From the NCBI RefSeq assembly GCF_039535475.1, contig NZ_BAAAXG010000027.1, forward strand, positions 1 to 64,000: 64,000 nucleotides of DNA, in the 5' to 3' direction. Positions 49,858 to 59,344 of this stretch are shown piece after piece. The notes under the pieces were generated by a model. It made no database searches. It saw nothing but the letters and a program-made list of their open reading frames with translations, and was not told where the DNA came from. Position numbers and translations under genes: made by a program. The DNA comes from Streptomyces showdoensis (GTDB lineage Bacteria > Actinomycetota > Actinomycetes > Streptomycetales > Streptomycetaceae). Every line of letters starts with the position of its first letter. Positions within the stretch are counted from its first letter, which is position 1.

Positions 49858-50562
49858 ATGGAACCGAAGGACCCGATCGGCGAGCTGGCGGACGACCGCG
49901 CCCTCCTGGGGCGCACGAGCACGGCGGAGCGGGTCGCCGACATCCTGCGCACCCGGATCGCCGAAGGCTTCTTCCCGCCCGGCACCCGCCTCTCCGAGGA
50001 CAGCATCGGCGGCGCCCTCGGCGTGTCCCGCAACACACTGCGCGAGGCCTTCCGGCTGCTCACCCACGAGCGGCTGCTCGTCCACCGGCTCAACCGGGGC
50101 GTCTTCGTCCGGGTCCTCGCCGTCGACGACGTCGCCGACATCTACCGCACCCGGCGGCTCGTCGAGTGCGCCGTCGTCCACGCCCTGGGGGAGCCGCCGT
50201 TCGCCGTCGACGGCCTCGCCGCCGCCGTCGCCGAGGGGGAGGGGGCCGCCCGTGCGGGGGACTGGAAGGGCGTCTCCACGGCCAACATCCACTTCCACCG
50301 CGAACTCGTCGCGCTCGCCGGCAGCGCCCGCACCGACGAGCTGATGCGCGGCGTCCTCGCCGAACTCCGGCTCGCCTTCCACTTCGTGGACGACCCGCGC
50401 GGACTCCACGAGCCCTATCTCGTGCGAAACCGGGAGATTCTGGACGCCCTGCGGTCCGGCGACCGGGACCGGGCCGAGCAGCTCCTCGCCCGCTACCTCG
50501 ACGACTCCCGCACCCGGATCACCGACGTGTACGCGAAGGCGGTCGACGACCCGGAGCCCTGA
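49858..50562 (+). CDS. GntR/FadR-family regulator
   Basis: 234 residues. GntR winged HTH (about 20-85: AERVADILRTRIAEGFFPPGTRLSE, LGVSRNTLREAFRLLTHERLL) plus an FCD all-helical effector domain (TRRLVECAVVHAL, FHRELVALAGS, EPYLVRNREILDALRSGD) that usually binds an organic acid through a metal. GGAGGGAACGG precedes the ATG at 49858. Divergent from the MFS-DUF1445-PxpABC operon, which it probably represses until the substrate is present. Confidence 0.88.
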   Translation: MEPKDPIGELADDRALLGRTSTAERVADILRTRIAEGFFPPGTRLSEDSIGGALGVSRNTLREAFRLLTHERLLVHRLNRGVFVRVLAVDDVADIYRTRRLVECAVVHALGEPPFAVDGLAAAVAEGEGAARAGDWKGVSTANIHFHRELVALAGSARTDELMRGVLAELRLAFHFVDDPRGLHEPYLVRNREILDALRSGDRDRAEQLLARYLDDSRTRITDVYAKAVDDPEP

Positions 50563-50676
50563 GCGGCCGGGCCGGGCGGGGCCGGGACGGGCGAGAGGCG
50601 CGGCCGGGACGGGTGGCGGGCAGGTGCCGGGCGGCGGCGGCCGGCGGCGGTCGGCGGCGGTCGTATAAGCGCCGTT

Positions 50677-50706
50677 TCGACCGTTGTCAGTTCGAGGACC
50701 TACTCT
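50677..50706 (+). promoter_or_regulatory. Possible leaderless promoter of the SMC-like cassette
   Basis: TCGACC (50677-50682), 18-nt spacer, TACTCT (50701-50706), with the GTG start 7 nt later. The gap before it (50563-50660) is extremely G-rich with repeated GGCGG units. Confidence 0.3.
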
Positions 50707-50713
50707 GTGCACC

Positions 50714-52241
50714 GTGACTTCGCCTGCCTCGACGGACCTCGCTCCGCCCCAGCTCAGCGCGGGGCCGCGCCCCGCGCAGGGCCCGGCCGCCGACGAAGGG
50801 CTCGCGCGGCGGCTCCGCGCGCTCGCGTGCACCGCCCCGCTGCACGACCTGGACGTGCGCAAGGCGAACCTGGCCGGCGAGTACTCGGTCTACGCGATGG
50901 CCGAGGTCGCCCTCGCCGCGATCGACCTGGTCACGCTCAACATGGACTTCGACACCGGCGCCGACCACGAGCAGGTGGTCGCCCGGCTGCTGCCCCGCGT
51001 CGCCGCCCAGGCCGCCGAGCGCCCCGCCGCCGAGCACGAGCGGGTGGCCCGCTGGGTCCTCGAGAACCTGATCAACGTCGGCAGCGTCGACCGCGGCTTC
51101 CGCGCCGTCTACGGCACCTTCGGCGCCGACGGCGTCTACACCCGCCGCGACTACGACTTCAAGCTCATCGAAGAGGTCCCCGGCTACGGCGGCGGAGTCT
51201 GCCTGCGCACCACCGACGAGGCCGTCAACGTGCTCGTCGGCGCCCTCGACACCGACGTCACCAGCGCCCAGATCGCCGCCGAGGTGAAGCTGGAGGTCCT
51301 CATCAGCCGGGGCCGCCTCGCCGACGCCCAGCTCGCCGCCGAACAGGCCCGCTACCGCACCGTGCAGTACGCGGAGACCCTCCGCAGGACCCTGGAGGCC
51401 ACCCGGCGCAACGTCCGCGCGGTCGACTGGCTCAACGCCGTGCCCGACATGATCGCCGAAGCGCTCGACCACGTGGCCGACCGCTACCGCCACGAGAACG
51501 CGATCCTCACCAACATCCGCAAGGCCCGCGACGAGGCCGAGGACCAGGAGCACAAGCGCCGCGCCGCCGAGCTCGTCGACATCGTCAAGGACTGCATCCG
51601 GCGCCACACCCAGCTCCAGTCCCGGCTCCTGGAGGCCGGCCCGCTCTTCCGCGCCGAGCAGGACCGCCAGGCCTTCGCCGCCCCCACCGCCTACACCGGC
51701 CTCGACCTGTACGGGCAGCTGGTCGCCCCGCTCCTCCCGCTCCCCGTCGAGCAGGCCACCCGGGTCACCGACGCCTTCTTCGCGCACGGCACCGGACTGC
51801 GCACCCCCGCCTCCGTCCGCGTCGCCGACCTCGTCGAGCTGCTCCTCACCCCGCCCGTGGAGCGCCAGCACCTGGGCGCGGAGATGCCCGAGCCGGACCT
51901 CATCGCCACCCCCGACGACAGCCGCTTCAGCGAGGAGCAGCTGGCCGCCGCCATGGAGCTCCTCGACCTGGAGCACGACGCCCCGCGCCGCCTCTCCGGC
52001 CTGCTCGCCGACGCCCGGCGCCAGGACGCCGACCTTCCCTACCTGGTCGCCCTCCTCGCCGTCCACGCCGCGAGCCCCCCGGTCGGCACCGCCTACCGCC
52101 AGGGCGAGGAGCGCCTGCTGTTCGCCGTCGACGACGGCACCCCCCCTCGACGACCCCGAGTTCGGCGGCGCCGACCTCATCGTCGGCACGGCCCTCCTCG
52201 ACGCCGTCGGCATGGCCGCGGACCGCACGGAGGCCACGTGA
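50714..52241 (+). CDS. Kleisin/MukF-JetA-like subunit (one-base frameshift near 3' end)
   Basis: About 508 residues when corrected. Layout: an N-terminal helical/winged region (YSVYAMAEVALAAIDLVTLN, VARWVLENLINVGSVDRGF), a long helical middle (residues about 190-310, e.g. KARDEAEDQEHKRRAAELVD), and a C-terminal winged-helix-like part (LDLEHDAPRRLSGLLADARR). That order fits kleisins such as MukF, MksF and JetA. A run of seven C at 52140-52146 should hold six; as written the frame runs on into the next gene. Corrected, it ends ADRTEAT at 52241 and overlaps the next GTG by 4 nt. No enzyme motif. Assignment is by architecture and neighbours. Confidence 0.65.
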
Positions 52242-52783
52242 CCGCGCCCCAGCCGCCCGAGGACCCGGGGACCACCGGGGCCCCGGGCACCGAAGGCTCC
52301 GGCCAGGCCACCCCGGCCCCCGCCGCGGGCACCACCGCTCCGGCCCCCGTCACCGGTGCCGCCGAAGGCGCCGCCCCGGCCCCCGCCGCCGACCGCGCCC
52401 CCGGCCCCCGCGTGGCCGCCGTGCCGCTCGCCCGGCCCGGCGCCGACCGGCCCCTCGGCGACGTCCCCACGGACGGCCCCCGGGTGCGCCCCGTGCCCGC
52501 CCGGACGGCCCCCGAGCCCGTCCGCCGCCCCTTCGTGCGCGCCGTACCCCTGCCGCGCAAGCGCCGGCCGGACGACGCGCCCGCGGGCGGAGCCGCCCCC
52601 GGGACGCCGGCCGCCCCCGCGCCCGTCGCCGTCACGCCCGTACGCCTGCCCCTGCCCGAACCCGCCCCGGCGGCGGAGCCGGAGCGGACCCCGCAGGCCC
52701 CGGCGGCCCCGGCCGTCGCCCCCGTCCCGCCCGGGCACCCCGCCCCTTCGCACCCCCGCCGTACCGAGGAGCCCCAGCCGTGA
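52238..52783 (+). CDS. Proline/alanine-rich disordered protein
   Basis: 181 residues; GTG start overlaps the previous stop and its own stop overlaps the next start (GTGA at both ends), so it is made in fixed ratio with both. Nearly all Pro, Ala, Gly and Arg, with repeated short basic motifs (GPRVRPVPARTAPEPVRRP, FVRAVPLPRKRRP). No fold or membrane segment. It may act as a flexible linker or DNA-binding tether within the complex; no such subunit is known to me in MukBEF or Wadjet sets. Confidence 0.6.
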   Translation: MTAPQPPEDPGTTGAPGTEGSGQATPAPAAGTTAPAPVTGAAEGAAPAPAADRAPGPRVAAVPLARPGADRPLGDVPTDGPRVRPVPARTAPEPVRRPFVRAVPLPRKRRPDDAPAGGAAPGTPAAPAPVAVTPVRLPLPEPAPAAEPERTPQAPAAPAVAPVPPGHPAPSHPRRTEEPQP

Positions 52784-53676
52784 GCGAACACCACGTCGAG
52801 CACACCGACGCGTGGAGCGAGCCGGAGGCCCCGCAGACCGCCGCCGCGCCCTCGGCCGTCACCCCGGCGGACGCCGCCGACGCGGCCCGGCTCGTCTCCT
52901 TCGGGCTCCAGCCCAAGCTGCTGCCCGCGCGCGACGCCGAGTACGCCGAGCTGCTGCGCCGCTACCGCGAGGACCCCGCCTTCGCGCGGCTCGCCGACGC
53001 CGTCGCCACCGGCCTCGGCCTCGTCGTCCTGGAGGTCTCCCCGCGCGCCGGCATGGCCGTCACCGCGGGCGAGGACTCCGTCTTCGCCGTCCGCATGGGC
53101 GACTACGCCCGCCGCGCCTCCACCGACTCCGCCGACCGCTTCCTGCACGGCCTCGCGCACCTCGCCGTCGCCACGATGGCCTTCCCCCGCCCCGAGGACC
53201 TCGCCGACGACGGCTACATCGGCCGCCTCACCGTCAACGGCGTCGACGCCTTCGTGCGCCAGGCCTGCCGCCGCCTCGAGGAGCGCGCCGAGGAGCAGGG
53301 CGAGAACACCGACCCCGCCTCCGACGCCCCCGGCCTGGAGGCCGCCTGGCGGATCTACGCCCGGCGCAGCGCCACCGGCGCCACCAAGGACGCCCGCCGC
53401 CTCGCCGGCTCCACCACCGGCATCGTCGGCAAGGCCGTCGCCTTCCTCACCGACTCCGGCTTCCTCCAGCGGACCGGCGACGAGTCCGGCGGCTCCTACC
53501 GCACCACCGCCCGCTACCAGCTCCAGGTCCGCGACATGGCCGGAAGCGCCGCCATGGCCGAACTCCTCGACCTCGGCGTCGTCCCCGTCAGCGACGGCTC
53601 CGCGACCCTCCTGCCGCCGCCCGAGGGCGACGACCTGGAGCTCGCCGCCGACGCCGGCCTGCCCTTCCACGGCTGA
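52780..53676 (+). CDS. KITE/MukE-JetB-like winged-helix subunit
   Basis: 298 residues. After an acidic tail of about 45 residues comes a globular part with winged-helix features: GLGLVVLEVSPRAGMAVTAGED, FLHGLAHLAVATMAFPRPED, GYIGRLTVNGVDAFVRQACR, then a second unit GIVGKAVAFLTDSGFLQRTGDESGGSYRT (recognition helix plus wing). Tandem winged helices are the mark of KITE proteins (MukE, ScpB, JetB) that bind the kleisin. Position before the SMC-like gene agrees. It is 56 bp before that gene. Confidence 0.7.
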   Translation: MSEHHVEHTDAWSEPEAPQTAAAPSAVTPADAADAARLVSFGLQPKLLPARDAEYAELLRRYREDPAFARLADAVATGLGLVVLEVSPRAGMAVTAGEDSVFAVRMGDYARRASTDSADRFLHGLAHLAVATMAFPRPEDLADDGYIGRLTVNGVDAFVRQACRRLEERAEEQGENTDPASDAPGLEAAWRIYARRSATGATKDARRLAGSTTGIVGKAVAFLTDSGFLQRTGDESGGSYRTTARYQLQVRDMAGSAAMAELLDLGVVPVSDGSATLLPPPEGDDLELAADAGLPFHG

Positions 53677-53732
53677 CCGCCGCCCGCACGTCACCGCCCA
53701 TCCCGCGTACGAGAAGCACGAGAGTCCGCCGC

Positions 53733-56700
53733 ATGTACGAGCTGTCCCGGGTCCGCCTCTACTCCATCGGACCGGCCGGTGCCCGCTACGCCGACACCGT
53801 CCTGGACCTGCGCGGAGTCGGTGCGCCGGTGCCCCACCCCGCCCCCACCCAGGCGGAGTTCTTCGAGGAGGAGCCGGTCGGCCCGCCGCGCCGCCCCGCC
53901 CCCGCGGGCGTGCTCTTCCTGGAGAACGGCGGCGGCAAGTCCGTCCTCCTCAAGCTGATCTTCTCGGTCATGCTCCCCGGCCACCGCAACACCCTCGGCG
54001 GCGCGAGCTCCGGCGTGCTGCGCAAGTTCCTCCTCGCGGACGACTGCGGGCACGTCGCCCTGGAGTGGCAGCACACCCTCACCGGCGAGCTGGTCGTCGT
54101 CGGCAAGGCCAGCGAGTGGCGCGGCCGCCAGGTCTCCAACGACCCGCGCAAGTTCGCCGAGGCCTGGTACTCCTTCCGGCCCGGCCCCGGGCTCAGCCTC
54201 GACAACCTCCCCGTCGCCGAGGCCACCTCCGTGCGCCCGCCCGTCGAGGGTGCCTCCGGCGCCTCCGGCCGCCGCCGCACCATGAAGGGCTTCCGCGACG
54301 CGATCACCGAGGCGGGCAAGGCCTACCCGCACCTGGAGGTCTACTGGGAGGAGATCCACGACCGCTGGAACGAGCACCTCGGCGACCTCGGACTCGACCC
54401 CGAACTCTTCCGCTACCAGCGGGAGATGAACGCCGACGAGGGCGAGGCCGCCGGCCTCTTCGCGGTCAAGAAGGACTCCGACTTCACCGACCTGCTGCTC
54501 CGGGCCGTCACCGACACCCGCGACACCGACGGTCTCGCCGACCTCGTCGGCGGCTTCGGCAACAAGCTCGGCCGCCGCGCCGAACTCACCGCCGAGCGCG
54601 ACTTCACCGCCGGCTCCGTCGACCTGCTCACCCGCATCGTCGAGGCCGCCGACACCCGCGCCCGCGCGCGCGACGTGCACGCCGGGGCCGAGCGCCGCAC
54701 CCGCACCCTGGCCCGCCGGCTCTCCGCCCGCGCCGCCCTGGAGCGCGGCCGGGTCGCCGAGCTCGCCCAGCAGGTCACCTCCGCCGCCCACGCCGTCTCC
54801 GAGGCCGAGGAGGCCCGCGGCCGCAGCGCCCTCATCGCCGCCGAACTCGCCTACCGGCACGCCTCGCTGGCCCTGACCGCCGCCGAGAAGGGCGCCGCCG
54901 CCCAGCGCCGCGAGCTCACCGACGCCCGCACCCTGCACTCCGCCTGGCAGGCCGCCGAGTCCGTGCTCCGGCACCGCGCCGCGAGCGACCGCTCCACCCG
55001 GGTCGCCGCCGCCATCCGCGAGGCCGAGCGCGACGCCGCCCCGGCGCTCGCCGCCCGCGCCAAGGCCGCCGCCGATCTCGTCCGCGCCCTCGCCTCGGCC
55101 GCCGAGGAGGGCGAGCGGCAGGCCGCCGAGGAGGAGGAGCGCTCGGCCGCCCTCCAGGAGGCCGGCGAGACCGCCCACCGCGACGCCACCGCCGCCGCCA
55201 CCGAGGCCCAGCGCGCCCGCAGCGAGGCCGGACACCTGCGCCAGCGCCTCGCCGAGGTCGAGCAGGAGACCGCCGAGGCGGTCCGGGCCGGCTGGCTCGA
55301 CGACTCCGCCCCCGACGCCGACCCGGCCCGCGCCGCCCTCGCGGCGAGCGACGCCGAGAAGACCACGGTCGCCGCCTGGGACGTGGCCCGGGACGCCGCC
55401 CGCGCCGCCGCAGAGCGGGCCCGCGAGACCGCCGCCGCCGAGTCCCGCGCCGAACTCGCCGCCGCCCGCGCCTCCGACGCGGCCGAGGCCGCCGAGAACG
55501 CCTACGACGCGGAGCGCCGCGCCGCCGAGTCCCTCGCCGCCGACCCCCGCCTCGCCGAACTGCTCTCCCTGCCGAGCACGGGCCAGGGCTCCGGGCAGGG
55601 CACCGGCTCCCCGCTGCCCGGCCAGCGCGCGGGCGACGGCCCCGGCCCCGACGCGAGCGCCCCCGGCGCCGCCTTCGGCCTCGGCGCGGCGCCCGACGGC
55701 GACGGGCTCACCGTCACCGACTTCGACCGGTACGCCGACGAACTGCGCGCCCTGCTCGACCGGTCCATCGCCTCGGCCGAGCGCCAGCTCTTCGACCTGC
55801 GCACGGCCGCCGCCGACGACAACCGCATCCTCGGCGCCCTCGGCGACGGCGGACTGCTGCCGCCCGGCCCCGACGTCCTCGCCACCGTCGAGTACCTCGG
55901 CGAGCACGGCATCCCCGCCCTGCCCGGCTGGCGCTACCTCGCCCAGGCCGTCGACCCGGCCGACCACGCCGCCGTCCTCGCCGCCCGCCCCGAGCTGGTC
56001 GACGGCGTCGTGATCACCGACCCCGTCTCGTACGGCCGCGCCCGCGAGGTGCTGAGCGGCGCCGCCCTGCTGCCCCGCTCCACGGTCGCGGTCGGCACCG
56101 CCGCCGCCCTGCTCGCGCCCGTGCCGGCGCCCGCGTCCGGCCAGGACGCCGACGTCTTCCTCGTACCGCCGAACCCGGCCATGCACGACGAGCACGCCGC
56201 CGACGAGGAGCGCCAGGCGCTGCGCGGCCGCGCCACCGCCCGCGACGAGGAGATCCGCTCGCTGGCCGCCCGGCTCACCGGCGACCGCTCCCTGGCCGCC
56301 CGGATCGGCTCCTGGCGCGCCGACTGCCCGCCCGGCATGCTCGCCGAGCTGGCCGCCGTCGCCGCCTCCGCCGGCACCGCCGCCGAGACCGCGGCCGCCG
56401 CCCTGGCCGAGGCCCGTGCGGTACGGGCGGAGGCCGACGAGGCCGCCGCCGACGCCGCCCGGGTCCGCGACGAGCGCCAGGAGGCCGCCCAGCGCGCCCG
56501 CCGTGCCGCCGACGCGCTCGCCGGCCTCGCCTACCGGCTGCGCGAGCGCTCCGCCTGGCAGGCCAAGCTGCGCGAACTCGCGGACGACGCGGCCGAGTCC
56601 GAGGCCCGCGCCCAGACCTGTCTGGAGCGCGCCCGCGCCGCCGACGAGGACCGCCGCGCCGCCCAGCGCACCGCCGACGACGCCCACCGCACCGCCCGCG

Positions 56701-58493
56701 CCCTGCGGGCCGAGCGCGCCGAGATCGCCGGCGCCCCCGAGACCCTGCCGGAGGAGGACACCGCCGCGCCGCGCGCCGCGCTCCCCACCCTCCGCGAGGC
56801 GTACCGGGCCGCCTCCCAGGTGTACGAGAAGGTCGGCGTCGGCGCCGACCTGCGCGCCGAACAGGCCCGCGCCGAGAGCGACGAGTCCGCCGCCCTCGCC
56901 GAGCTCGACCGCCTCACCAACAAGGTCCGCACCCGCGCCGAGCAGCTGCTGGAGTCGACCGACGGCGCCGACGGACCGTCCCGCCAGGCCGCCGCCGCCC
57001 GCGCCGAGGCACTGGTGCAGAAGCTGGAGTCGCGCGCCTCCGAGGCCAGCGAGAAGCTGGGCCGGCTCCGCGGCGAGTCCGAGCGCCTCGCCCCCGAGGA
57101 CGGCGAGGCGCACACCGAGCTGCCCGAGGAGCTGATCCCGGCCGACGCGGAGCGGGCACAGGGCCTGCTGCGCACCGCCACCACCGAACTCGCGGCCCGC
57201 ACCGACGCCCTGGAGGCGGCCCGCGCCGCCCACACCGGTCTGCTCCAGGCCCACCGGTCGGCCGAGGACGCCACCGGCGGCTTCGACGAGACCGCGGCGC
57301 TCCTGCGCGACCTGCTGCGCGACCACGCGGAGGAGGAGCAGGAGGAGCCCGAGCCGTACCCGGGCCCGCTGGCCGAGGCCCGCGAGTCGGCGGCGGAGGC
57401 CCGCCGTTCGCTGCGCGGCTGCGCCGCCGACCTGTCGGCCGCCGACGCGGCCGTCCGCGAGGCCGGCGACATCCTCGTCCGGCACGCCAACGCGACCCGT
57501 TACGAGCAGGTCCGCACCCCGGCCCGGCAGCAGATCCGCGAACTGCCCGCCGCCGCGCTGCCGGAGCACGCCGCGAAGTGGGCCGAGGCGTTCGCGCCCC
57601 GGCTGCGGGTGCTGACCGACGAGCTGGAGCAGCTGGAGCGCAACCGCGACTCGATCGTGGACCGGCTGCGCGGTCTCGTCGAGTCCTCGCTGGCCACCCT
57701 GCGTTCGGCCCAGCGGCTGTCCCGGCTGCCCGAGGGGCTGGGCGAGTGGTCCGGGCAGGAGTTCCTGCGGATCCGCTTCGAGGAGCCGGACCAGGCGACG
57801 CTCACCGAGCGCCTCGGCGAGGTCGTCGACGAGGCGACCCGGGCCGCCGTGCGGAAGAACTCGGACCTGCGCAGGGACGGCATGTCCCTGCTGCTGCGCG
57901 GAGTCCAGGCCGCCCTGGAGCCCAAGGGCATCGCCGTGGAGATCCTCAAGCCGGACGCGGTGCTGCGCGCCGAGCGCGTCCCGGTCGGCCAGATGGGAGA
58001 CGTCTTCTCCGGCGGCCAGCTGCTCACCGCCGCCATCGCGCTCTACTGCACGATGGCCGCGCTCCGCTCCAACGACCGGGGCCGCGACAAGCACCGCCAC
58101 GCGGGCACGCTCTTCCTGGACAACCCGATCGGCCGCGCGAACGCCACGTACCTGCTGGAGCTCCAGCGGGCCGTGTCGGACGCGCTGGGCGTGCAGCTGC
58201 TGTACACCACGGGCCTCTTCGACACGACCGCGCTCGCCGAGTTCCCGCTGGTCATCCGGCTGCGCAACGACGCGGACCTGCGCGCGGGCCTGAAATACAT
58301 CAGCGTGGAGGAGCACCTGCGGCCCGGCCTGCCGCAGCCGAGCGCGGAGGGCGAGACCATCCACGGCGAGATCACCGCGACCCGGATGTTCCGCCGCTCG
58401 CCGGAGGCCCGTACGTCGGACGCCCGCTCGCCGGAGGCCCGTACCTCGGAGGCCCGCTCGTCGGAGGCTTCCGCGGCCACCGCGGCGGAGTAG
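53733..58493 (+). CDS. SMC/MukB/JetC-like coiled-coil ATPase
   Basis: 1,586 residues. Walker A ENGGGKSV (64-71, Lys69) is near the N-terminus. Two very long Ala/Glu/Arg-rich coiled coils (about 230-560 and 820-1250) flank a hinge-like globular region (about 640-800). A C-terminal head half has the ABC signature FSGGQ (1425-1429) and Walker B LFLDN (Asp1463, then Asn1464). Closing of the head halves would make a composite ATPase as in MukB, MksB and Wadjet JetC. The C-terminus has 10-residue repeats (RSPEARTSDA type). The Asn in place of the usual catalytic Glu is notable. Final gene of the cassette; no JetD nuclease follows. Confidence 0.85.
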   Translation: MYELSRVRLYSIGPAGARYADTVLDLRGVGAPVPHPAPTQAEFFEEEPVGPPRRPAPAGVLFLENGGGKSVLLKLIFSVMLPGHRNTLGGASSGVLRKFLLADDCGHVALEWQHTLTGELVVVGKASEWRGRQVSNDPRKFAEAWYSFRPGPGLSLDNLPVAEATSVRPPVEGASGASGRRRTMKGFRDAITEAGKAYPHLEVYWEEIHDRWNEHLGDLGLDPELFRYQREMNADEGEAAGLFAVKKDSDFTDLLLRAVTDTRDTDGLADLVGGFGNKLGRRAELTAERDFTAGSVDLLTRIVEAADTRARARDVHAGAERRTRTLARRLSARAALERGRVAELAQQVTSAAHAVSEAEEARGRSALIAAELAYRHASLALTAAEKGAAAQRRELTDARTLHSAWQAAESVLRHRAASDRSTRVAAAIREAERDAAPALAARAKAAADLVRALASAAEEGERQAAEEEERSAALQEAGETAHRDATAAATEAQRARSEAGHLRQRLAEVEQETAEAVRAGWLDDSAPDADPARAALAASDAEKTTVAAWDVARDAARAAAERARETAAAESRAELAAARASDAAEAAENAYDAERRAAESLAADPRLAELLSLPSTGQGSGQGTGSPLPGQRAGDGPGPDASAPGAAFGLGAAPDGDGLTVTDFDRYADELRALLDRSIASAERQLFDLRTAAADDNRILGALGDGGLLPPGPDVLATVEYLGEHGIPALPGWRYLAQAVDPADHAAVLAARPELVDGVVITDPVSYGRAREVLSGAALLPRSTVAVGTAAALLAPVPAPASGQDADVFLVPPNPAMHDEHAADEERQALRGRATARDEEIRSLAARLTGDRSLAARIGSWRADCPPGMLAELAAVAASAGTAAETAAAALAEARAVRAEADEAAADAARVRDERQEAAQRARRAADALAGLAYRLRERSAWQAKLRELADDAAESEARAQTCLERARAADEDRRAAQRTADDAHRTARALRAERAEIAGAPETLPEEDTAAPRAALPTLREAYRAASQVYEKVGVGADLRAEQARAESDESAALAELDRLTNKVRTRAEQLLESTDGADGPSRQAAAARAEALVQKLESRASEASEKLGRLRGESERLAPEDGEAHTELPEELIPADAERAQGLLRTATTELAARTDALEAARAAHTGLLQAHRSAEDATGGFDETAALLRDLLRDHAEEEQEEPEPYPGPLAEARESAAEARRSLRGCAADLSAADAAVREAGDILVRHANATRYEQVRTPARQQIRELPAAALPEHAAKWAEAFAPRLRVLTDELEQLERNRDSIVDRLRGLVESSLATLRSAQRLSRLPEGLGEWSGQEFLRIRFEEPDQATLTERLGEVVDEATRAAVRKNSDLRRDGMSLLLRGVQAALEPKGIAVEILKPDAVLRAERVPVGQMGDVFSGGQLLTAAIALYCTMAALRSNDRGRDKHRHAGTLFLDNPIGRANATYLLELQRAVSDALGVQLLYTTGLFDTTALAEFPLVIRLRNDADLRAGLKYISVEEHLRPGLPQPSAEGETIHGEITATRMFRRSPEARTSDARSPEARTSEARSSEASAATAAE

Positions 58494-58510
58494 CCCGACG
58501 CGGGAAGCGG

Positions 58511-58544
58511 AGTGGCCCGGGCCCCCGAAGGGGACCGGGCCACT
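58511..58544. terminator. Terminator after the SMC-like cassette
   Basis: AGTGGCCCGG / CCGGGCCACT (10 bp), with inner GCCCC/GGGG pairing and a CGAA tip, between convergent genes. Confidence 0.7.
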
Positions 58545-58561
58545 CGCCGTTCACGTGCGCC

Positions 58562-58912
58562 TCAGGCCGCCTCGGACAGCCGCTCGGCCGGCTGCTCGCC
58601 GCGCCGCGGCCGTGCCGTGCTGCTCGGCTCCGACACGACGCCGTTGCGCTGCCGCCACACCTGGCGCGTGATCCACACGTCGAGCACGCTCCAGGTCGCC
58701 GCGACCGTGCTGATCACCGTGGTCACCGTCATCGGGAAGGCCAGCCAGGATCCGGTGACCGAGCAGAAGAAGGCGACCATCGCCTGGATCAGCGTCACCG
58801 AGGTGAGCATCACCGCGCGGACGGCGGCCGTCCGCACCGGGTCGGGCATCCGGCCTCGGCCCTTCTTGTCCTCCACCCACAACTGCCGAACCGGCCGCGC
58901 CTCGTGTTCCAT
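58562..58912 (-). CDS. Two-helix membrane protein
   Basis: 116 residues from the ATG at 58912, which has GGGGAG upstream. A polar basic N-terminus is followed by two membrane helices (AVMLTSVTLIQAMVAFFC and WLAFPMTVTTVISTVAATWSVL), then a basic arginine-rich tail. No family recognised. Convergent with the SMC-like cassette. Confidence 0.6.
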   Translation of the reverse strand: MEHEARPVRQLWVEDKKGRGRMPDPVRTAAVRAVMLTSVTLIQAMVAFFCSVTGSWLAFPMTVTTVISTVAATWSVLDVWITRQVWRQRNGVVSEPSSTARPRRGEQPAERLSEAA

Positions 58913-59344
58913 CGCGCTGTCACTCCCCACCACCGACGTCTTCAGGGTGGCTGCCCGTCTTGAGCCGCTTTACGCGGACACAACCCCCCCGGTACAGAAT
59001 GACGCACGAGGGAGGGAAAAGGTTTCGCCGGGGTCCCCCTCAGGCCGGCGACCCCAGGACCGGAACGAGTAATTCCAGCCATCTGTTCGAGCAGGGGGAG
59101 TGGCGTTCCGTCAGGTGTCCTGCGCCACACTGCCGGAACCCAACTCCCCGAATACCAGGACATCTCATGATCAACACTCACTCGACAGGCTGAAAATCGC
59201 CCGGACGCGTCTTCGAGATGGCTGTGATGCAGTAGTAGGCTCGCGCCGCCATTTGTTGAAACTGAAGGTTGACGCCGCGTGTTGACGCCGGGCGTGACGA
59301 CATGAGTGACCTCCGTGGCCGCGGAGGCCGAGGTGGGGGAGGCC
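58913..59344. other. Intergenic region upstream of the conservon
   Basis: 432 bp without a convincing gene. The part from 59160 to 59280 is relatively AT-rich and holds TAGTAG (-10-like, about 59231) and TTGAAACTGAAGGTTGACGC, so the conservon promoter is probably here. The region 58980-59150 shows nothing clear. Confidence 0.4.

Noticed and set aside
53691..58364. A 1,557-codon reverse frame opposite the SMC-like gene
   Set aside because: Leu/Gly/Ala/Val/Arg-rich mirror of the coiled-coil codons; no start signal or domain.
50714..58493. Complete Wadjet defence system
   Set aside because: No JetD-type nuclease gene adjoins the cassette; the next genes are a small membrane protein and the conservon.
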